Below are positions 60,230 through 64,000 of a DNA stretch of 64,000 bases, piece by piece. The stretch's first letter is position 1. Each line of letters begins with the position of its first letter. Made by a program: the position numbers and the translations under genes. The notes below the pieces were generated by a model that made no database searches, was not told where the DNA came from, and was given only the letters and a program-made list of their open reading frames with translations. Source of the stretch: Bradyrhizobium septentrionale (GTDB lineage Bacteria > Pseudomonadota > Alphaproteobacteria > Rhizobiales > Xanthobacteraceae); the NCBI RefSeq assembly GCF_011516645.4, contig NZ_CP088285.1, positions 8,202,501-8,266,500 on the forward strand, in the 5' to 3' direction.

Positions 60230-60865
60230 TCAGTGACAGGCCAATCCCCCGCCAATGTTTCCCAAAAGTTTCCCAAATCGGCTATAGAGCCGCTCGGGCA
60301 CACCGCTACAGACTAGGGCGCTATCCCCAAGGCTCGCAGTAGGAAACACCCGGGAAACATCGGAGGGCAGTCCGTGACTAGGGGTCGAAACAAGCTTGCC
60401 GCAAAAGCGGTCGACAAGGCCATTGCGGAGGCAAAGGACACCCGATTTGGTCGGGTTTACGTGCGCGCCCGCAGGCAGCCCCTCGTGCTCTTCGAAGAGC
60501 GCGCGCAACTTCTCCGGGCCAGCGTCCTTCTTATCTGCGTCGAGCACTACGAGCTTCGAGGGGCCGCAGGAGATCGAGGGCACCGCATTAGGGAACTTGC
60601 GCCACAACTTGACCAGAACAGCGTCGTCTTTCGTCGCGCCGACGTGGGCAGGTTCTACGCCATGCTTCTCGACGTACTCGTCAATAGCGGCCTCGCGCTC
60701 ATCCTTGCTGAGCGACGTGTCGGCGCGATTGTAGCGGGGGATCAGGGGGACCTTCCCGTCTGAGGGGAACACGTATAGCCCGGCTTGCGCGAAGAAGCGC
60801 GCGTTCTTGCGGTTCGTGCTCTGTCTAGCGCCAGTATTGTCGACCGCTGTCACTGCTTCAGCCAT
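60230..60865 (-). CDS. Bifunctional DNA primase/polymerase N-terminal domain, truncated
   Basis: A 211-aa reading. Residues 20-142 match the prim-pol domain of phage and plasmid replication proteins: NARFFAQAGLYVFPSDGKVP, then LVKLWRKFPNAVPSISCGPS and the catalytic LVVLDADKK (Asp109, Asp111). The third motif should follow as TKSGGxH; here TKSG is followed by VLCLR, and the remaining 69 residues are not recognisable. It starts 1 bp after the 353-aa gene stop (TAGGATG), so the two are coupled. Probably inactive or a remnant. Confidence 0.75.
   Translation of the reverse strand: MAEAVTAVDNTGARQSTNRKNARFFAQAGLYVFPSDGKVPLIPRYNRADTSLSKDEREAAIDEYVEKHGVEPAHVGATKDDAVLVKLWRKFPNAVPSISCGPSKLVVLDADKKDAGPEKLRALFEEHEGLPAGAHVNPTKSGVLCLRNGLVDRFCGKLVSTPSHGLPSDVSRVFPTASLGDSALVCSGVPERLYSRFGKLLGNIGGGLACH
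60257..60274. repeat. GTTTCCC pair, left end of the element
   Basis: GTTTCCCA at 60257 and again at 60268, 11 bp apart (one helical turn). Same spacing as two other pairs in the element. Confidence 0.75.
60342..60358. repeat. GTTTCC pair, inverted orientation
   Basis: GGAAAC at 60342 and 60353, 11 bp apart, i.e. the complement of the GTTTCC pairs at 60257 and 62670. Confidence 0.7.
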
Positions 60866-60866
60866 C

Positions 60867-61928
60867 CTACGCTGCGTCCTTTTCCTGCGCGGCGAGCGTT
60901 TTCGCCCCACGCTGTCGTGAGCCGATCTTGTTCTTCTGATCGGCTTTGATTTGCCGGATAATTCCGTTGGTTCGTTCCGAGCGCCGCTGATCGATTTCTA
61001 GCTGTCGTTCTCTGAACTCGATTTGGCGGCCCAACCATTCGGTTCGCTCTGCCGCAGAGGGCAACGCCGTGAGATAGGTCCATCCAGCCTCTTCGTTGCG
61101 CCCGATGAACGTCAACGCCCTCAGCTCGGCTACCGATATGCTGCCCTTACGTTTCCGCTTCTCAGACACGATTCCGTGCTGCACGAGATATCGCGGGAGA
61201 TATGCCCTCACGCTGTTGGCAATCTCTCGTTGCTTTAAGGGAGTTTCGTCCGCTAACGCCTGCAACGCTTTGCGCGAGCCAAATTCGGTATCGATCATGA
61301 GCGCCGCGATGCACCCTTCGAGCCGATTGGCGTCCGACACCAATTCTTGCGCAGTACGCAGAGGAATCTCCGCCCGCTTTGCGAGCCAACGGGAGTCAAA
61401 CTCGGACGCGGCGTCACCGAGAAAGGCAGGCGCTATTTCACGCAAGCACTGCGTGCAAGCGACCTTGAGAGCGTGATCAGCGTCCGGCGATCTAACCGCA
61501 GCGGCTAGATCGGCAGCAACTTCCGCCCACCGGGCTTCTTCGGCTGCACGCGCGAATCGCTCGGAAAACAGGCGACCGTTCCGGAGAACTCGCCGAAGAT
61601 TACTGTTTGCCTGAGCGTTCAGTTCGCGGGCGAAGGCGTGAGCGTAATCGGCCCCCGCACGATCTCCGGAAGCGAGCAGCTCCCGCGCTCGCTTGCGCTC
61701 GGAATTGGCCGCTTGCCGAGTATCGTTGATCTCGAAGGCCTGTTGATCTAGGCGTGCATCAATATCATCGTAGCTTTCGGCTCGATTGAACCAATCGAAC
61801 TTGGTGCCGCTCTCGACATAAGGATCACTCTCGGCGTTGCGAGCGCGGTCCTCGCCGTCAGCCTTTAAGATTGCTTCCCATTGATCTTGAAGAGAGACTT
61901 TCGTGGAAGCGTATTCGTCGTGACTCAT
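60867..61928 (-). CDS. Hypothetical protein, 353 aa, of the tRNA-Pro element
   Basis: Not recognised. The N-terminal part is acidic (KADGEDRARNAESDPYVESG), then a charged helical region rich in Glu/Arg/Ala (about residues 75-150). A segment around 225-270 (ETPLKQREIANSVRAYLPRY, VSEKRKRKGSISVAELRAL) could be helix-turn-helix-like, and a long Arg/Lys/Gln-rich helix ends the protein. No membrane segment or signal. It is the largest gene of the element and is coupled to the prim-pol gene, so a replication or regulatory role is possible. Confidence 0.75.
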   Translation of the reverse strand: MSHDEYASTKVSLQDQWEAILKADGEDRARNAESDPYVESGTKFDWFNRAESYDDIDARLDQQAFEINDTRQAANSERKRARELLASGDRAGADYAHAFARELNAQANSNLRRVLRNGRLFSERFARAAEEARWAEVAADLAAAVRSPDADHALKVACTQCLREIAPAFLGDAASEFDSRWLAKRAEIPLRTAQELVSDANRLEGCIAALMIDTEFGSRKALQALADETPLKQREIANSVRAYLPRYLVQHGIVSEKRKRKGSISVAELRALTFIGRNEEAGWTYLTALPSAAERTEWLGRQIEFRERQLEIDQRRSERTNGIIRQIKADQKNKIGSRQRGAKTLAAQEKDAA

Positions 61929-62010
61929 AGGTTCCCCCAGGCGCGCGTGCGTTCGCGCGTTCTGACGTTGGGTGATGTCGTGGGTTTTCAGGCGGGGATG
62001 TGGAGGCGCG

Positions 62011-62250
62011 TTATCGCTCGAAGCCCGTGTCGCGCACGGCGGCCATCTCTGTTTCGAGCCACCGGTTCAGGTGCCCCAGCTTGCGCGGCTGCGGAATTTT
62101 GCCCGCCGACAGCCAACGATTGAATGACGTGACCGAAGGTCCGCCAAGGACCTCAATAAAGAGGTCGCGCCCGCCGAGACGAGCGGGGTGGGGAAAGTCA
62201 GACGGGATAGTGACGTGATGAGCCGACTGGCAGGAAGTAGGTGCAGGCAT
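62011..62250 (-). CDS. AlpA-like small DNA-binding protein
   Basis: A 79-aa protein. The segment GGPSVTSFNRWLSAGKIPQP followed by RKLGHLNRWLETEMAAVRD is laid out like the AlpA/excisionase winged-helix family (helix, turn, substrate-aromatic, final helix with Trp). Such proteins regulate excision or early genes in prophages and satellites. It is the first minus-strand gene from the tRNA side of the element; the next gene starts 82 bp further on. Confidence 0.65.
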   Translation of the reverse strand: MPAPTSCQSAHHVTIPSDFPHPARLGGRDLFIEVLGGPSVTSFNRWLSAGKIPQPRKLGHLNRWLETEMAAVRDTGFER

Positions 62251-62735
62251 TGTAGACTCCGATTGCCCCGCTTTATGGGGCGGGTTGATTCATCGGAGCC
62301 GAGCCGCAACCCGGTACTATAATTCGGCCGAAGCCCGCTGAGCGGGAACCCTTGTCAGCCGGGTTTAATTACCGGCCGGGGCGACGTGTCGCTTCCGTCT
62401 GACGCCAGAGACGCGCCGAATGCCTCTCTGGTCTACACCACGCACATTCCGCGTTACGTGGCGCTTGGCTATTCCGCAAGTGAGGTCGAGCAGTCCCGTC
62501 AAGTTTTTGGACATTACCGGTCTCTTTTGGGCAGACCGGCCTCTCTCGCACTTCGATGGTACTATCTGGGATATAACGCCCCCGTCAACGCGGAGTGACA
62601 CGGCGCGCGGCAATTCGATTTCCAGCTGAGACAAAAAAAGCGACTCAAGGGCTAACCCTCTCCGCCGCTGTTTCCCCGGTGTTTCCCAGGCCATTTTTCG
62701 AAAAAGAAGACTTCCCGTTAAGTCTTTGATTTTGT
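62251..62735. other. Non-coding right arm of the tRNA-Pro element
   Basis: No convincing gene in 485 bp. It contains a hairpin CCCGCTGAGCGGG near 62334, an inverted pair GGGTTG/CAACCC around 62281-62311, a GTTTCC pair at 62670-62687 and an A/T-rich stretch just before the att repeat. It probably holds the promoter for the minus-strand genes and recombination sites. Confidence 0.55.
62670..62687. repeat. GTTTCCC pair, right end of the element
   Basis: GTTTCCC at 62670 and 62681, 11 bp apart, 50-66 bp inside the att repeat. Confidence 0.75.
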
Positions 62736-62780
62736 TGGTCGGAGCGAGAGGATTTGAACCTCCGACCCCTAGTCTCCCAG
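62736..62780 (-). other. attR-like repeat inside tRNA-Pro
   Basis: The part of the intact tRNA-Pro gene identical to 60079-60123. Since the tRNA stays whole, the element supplies the 3' half. Confidence 0.92.
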
Positions 62781-62813
62781 ACTAGTGCGCTAACCGGGCT
62801 GCGCCACGCTCCG
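62736..62813 (-). tRNA. tRNA-Pro (anticodon GGG)
   Basis: On the minus strand the acceptor CGGAGCG pairs with CGCTCCG, followed by A and an encoded CCA. The anticodon arm is CTAGT-CTGGGAG-ACTAG, giving anticodon GGG. The T arm contains GGTTCAAATCC. All arms pair well, so it should be functional. Its 3' half serves as an integration site. Confidence 0.95.
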
Positions 62814-62898
62814 ATGCCGTTCCATTAGCTGCGATCCTGCGTTCGCGCAAGGCAAAGCAGGCCTTAGAGGGCTGCAATCGGGACCCCGGTTCCCCGAC

Positions 62899-63507
62899 TC
62901 AGCCGTCCTTCATCGCCGCGTCGATCATCTGCCGGCAGGCGACCAGCTCCTGCAGCACGCGTTCGAGCCGCTCGCGATCGGCCGACGGAACGGAGGGGCG
63001 CACCGGCGGCGCCGCCTTGCCCGGCTGCGCGGACACCTTGCCCGGATGGGCATGCGCCTTGTAGGTCGACAGGATCGGATCCTCGTCGGGATTGACGAAT
63101 CGGTAGTCGATTCCCTGCTCGTCGCCGTCGCCCTCCTCGCCGTCGAAATCGAGGCCGTCATTGCTCTCGAGCTCGTCGGGCTCGGCCATGCTGTTGCCGA
63201 CCGCCTCCTCGACCGCGCCGAACGAGACCGCCGCGGTCTGGTCGGCGATGCCCTGCACCGACTTGATGCCGTGCTCTTTGAGGATCCGCTGCACGCCGCG
63301 GATCGTATAGCCCTCGCCATAGAGCAGCCGGCGGATGCCCTTGAGCAGGTCGACGTCGTCAGGGCGATAATAACGGCGGCCGCCGCTGCGCTTCATCGGC
63401 TTGATCTGCGCGAAGCGCGTTTCCCAGAACCTCAGCACATGCTGGGGAATATCAAGCTCGTCAGCGACTTCGCTGATGGTACGGAACGCATCCGGCGCCT
63501 TGTCCAA
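62899..63507 (-). CDS. MerR family transcriptional regulator (ihfA-linked)
   Basis: A 202-aa protein. The MerR HTH covers residues 10-78: [40 protein letters not shown] and [20 protein letters not shown]. An acidic, Pro/Ala-rich C-terminal region without the Cys ligands of metal sensors follows. MerR proteins of this type sit next to ihfA in many rhizobia. A dispersed repeat now separates the two genes. Effector unknown. Confidence 0.93.
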   Translation of the reverse strand: MDKAPDAFRTISEVADELDIPQHVLRFWETRFAQIKPMKRSGGRRYYRPDDVDLLKGIRRLLYGEGYTIRGVQRILKEHGIKSVQGIADQTAAVSFGAVEEAVGNSMAEPDELESNDGLDFDGEEGDGDEQGIDYRFVNPDEDPILSTYKAHAHPGKVSAQPGKAAPPVRPSVPSADRERLERVLQELVACRQMIDAAMKDG

Positions 63508-63531
63508 ATGCCCGCTCCTCTCGCCTCAATG

Positions 63532-63638
63532 GCTAGAACCCTTTCCGTTCCGATTGAATCGGAACGGAGCTCTAGATTCTAGTTTTGGCGCGTTTTCTTC
63601 ACGCGAACCGGTATCCACTTCGCTTGAAAACGCTCTAG
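63532..63638. repeat. Dispersed approximately 100-bp repeat, copy E
   Basis: Full copy: CTTTCCGTTCCGATTGAATC opening dyad, AGCTCTAGATTCTAG, CGCGTTTTCTTCACGCGAAC, CACTTCGCTTGAAAACGCTC and terminal CTAG. The terminal CTAG contains the TAG (minus strand) stop codon of ihfA. Confidence 0.9.
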
Positions 63639-63970
63639 TCGGCCTTGCTGCCGTCGCCATTGGTGACGGAATGGCCATTGATCCGCTGCTTCAGGATCGC
63701 CGACGGCTTGAACACCATCACCCGCCGCGGCGAGATCGGCACCTCAGTGCCGGTCTTTGGATTACGCCCGATACGCTGGCCCTTCTTGCGCACCATGAAG
63801 GAGCCGAATGACGACAGCTTCACCGTCTCGCCCTTTTCCAGGCAATCGGTGATCTCCTTCAGCACCAACTCGACAAATGCCGACGATTCCGTGCGCGACA
63901 GGCCTACCTTTTGGTAGACCGCCTCACACAAATCGACACGCGTCACTGTTTTTCCGGTTCCCGTGGTCAT
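63635..63970 (-). CDS. ihfA: Integration host factor subunit alpha
   Basis: A 111-aa DNA-bending protein of the HU/IHF family. Begins [40 protein letters not shown] and [20 protein letters not shown] hold the beta-arm with the conserved Pro that intercalates DNA. The tail ([15 protein letters not shown]) is longer than in E. coli, and its stop codon lies within dispersed repeat E. ATG at 63970 was chosen over an upstream TTG. IHF is needed for site-specific recombination and sigma-54 promoters. Confidence 0.96.
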   Translation of the reverse strand: MTTGTGKTVTRVDLCEAVYQKVGLSRTESSAFVELVLKEITDCLEKGETVKLSSFGSFMVRKKGQRIGRNPKTGTEVPISPRRVMVFKPSAILKQRINGHSVTNGDGSKAD

Positions 63971-64000
63971 CGCCTGCCCCGCACTCTCGGCGAACAATTT

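Larger units (their letters stand above)
60079..62780. mobile_element. 2.66-kb element integrated at tRNA-Pro, no integrase
   Basis: Bounded by 45-bp direct repeats made of the 3' half of tRNA-Pro(GGG), the standard signature of tyrosine-integrase insertion. It carries three minus-strand genes in order: AlpA-like, 353-aa unknown, primase-polymerase N-terminal part. No integrase, excisionase of known type or capsid gene is visible. GTTTCC pairs lie near both ends. Gene order resembles phage satellites (int-alpA-prim) from which int is missing. It is either trans-mobilised or decayed. Confidence 0.82.

Noticed and set aside
59073..60236. A 387-codon frame opposite the RTX gene ending in a GARGFEPPTPSLP-like sequence
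   Set aside because: That ending is only the translated tRNA fragment at 60079-60123, and the rest mirrors RTX repeats.
60374..60763. Plus-strand frames opposite the primase-polymerase
   Set aside because: The minus-strand prim-pol motifs are clear, and the plus frames lack start signals and similarity.
62365..62694. A 109-codon minus frame and a 70-codon plus frame in the right arm of the tRNA-Pro element
   Set aside because: They overlap each other, have no motif and weak starts; I treat the region as non-coding.

Overview
The window is a stretch of alphaproteobacterial chromosome, almost certainly from Bradyrhizobium or a close relative. The evidence is the high G+C coding style, a GcrA-type regulator, a CtaA of the alphaproteobacterial kind, the nadQ-nadABC arrangement, a porin of the rhizobial porin-2 type, an ihfA/MerR pair, and several families of short palindromic repeats that I recognise from Bradyrhizobium genomes. 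The genus is an inference from memory, not from a search.

Layout. 1-5.4 kb: the end of a branched-chain amino-acid-type ABC transporter operon with a GMC oxidoreductase, then a tautomerase and a GlxA-type regulator. 5.4-10.7 kb: a small hypothetical gene bracketed by two repeats, an orphan solute-binding protein, an M19 dipeptidase and a hybrid PAS histidine kinase. 10.7-13.8 kb: gene-poor, holding a large hairpin-rich element, an IS110-type insertion sequence and palindromic repeats. 13.8-23.1 kb: housekeeping and metabolic genes (glutamine amidotransferase-like hydrolase, AI-2E-type transporter, diguanylate cyclase, rplM-rpsI, thioesterase, enoyl-CoA hydratase, metY). 23.1-27.5 kb: NAD de novo synthesis, nadQ-nadA-nadB-nadC, with two tandem palindromic operators between nadQ and nadA. 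27.5-29 kb: heme A synthase and a DUF2842 protein. 29-42 kb: an exopolysaccharide cluster (NodB-like protein, CelD-like acetyltransferase, Wzc-like, Wza-like, glycosyltransferase, polyprenyl glycosylphosphotransferase, O-antigen-ligase-like), interrupted at 31.5-34.7 kb by a LysR/MFS pair and the fossil of a second LysR/Bug pair. 42-58.8 kb: accessory metabolism (MarR with a frameshifted FAD monooxygenase, saccharopine-dehydrogenase-like protein, DUF169, YafY-type regulator, formamidase, acyl-CoA synthetase, GcrA, SDR, porin, MarR), with an IS1182-type element at 46.1-47.6 kb inserted into a dispersed repeat.

59-62.8 kb holds the most unusual feature. A tRNA-Pro(GGG) gene at 62.7-62.8 kb has its 3' half duplicated as a perfect 45-bp direct repeat at 60.08 kb. 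The 2.66 kb in between carries an AlpA-like protein, an unrecognised 353-aa protein and a primase-polymerase that is recognisable only up to its third catalytic motif. No integrase is visible. Pairs of GTTTCC motifs spaced exactly 11 bp lie near both ends. It looks like a very small, integrase-less satellite-like integrative element or a decayed remnant of one. The window ends in a MerR-type regulator and ihfA.

Other points: two exopolysaccharide proteins keep their folds but lack canonical catalytic residues (NodB-like and Wzc-like). Five copies of a roughly 100-bp repeat are scattered through the window; one was hit by the IS1182 element at its CTAG, and another supplies the stop codon of ihfA.
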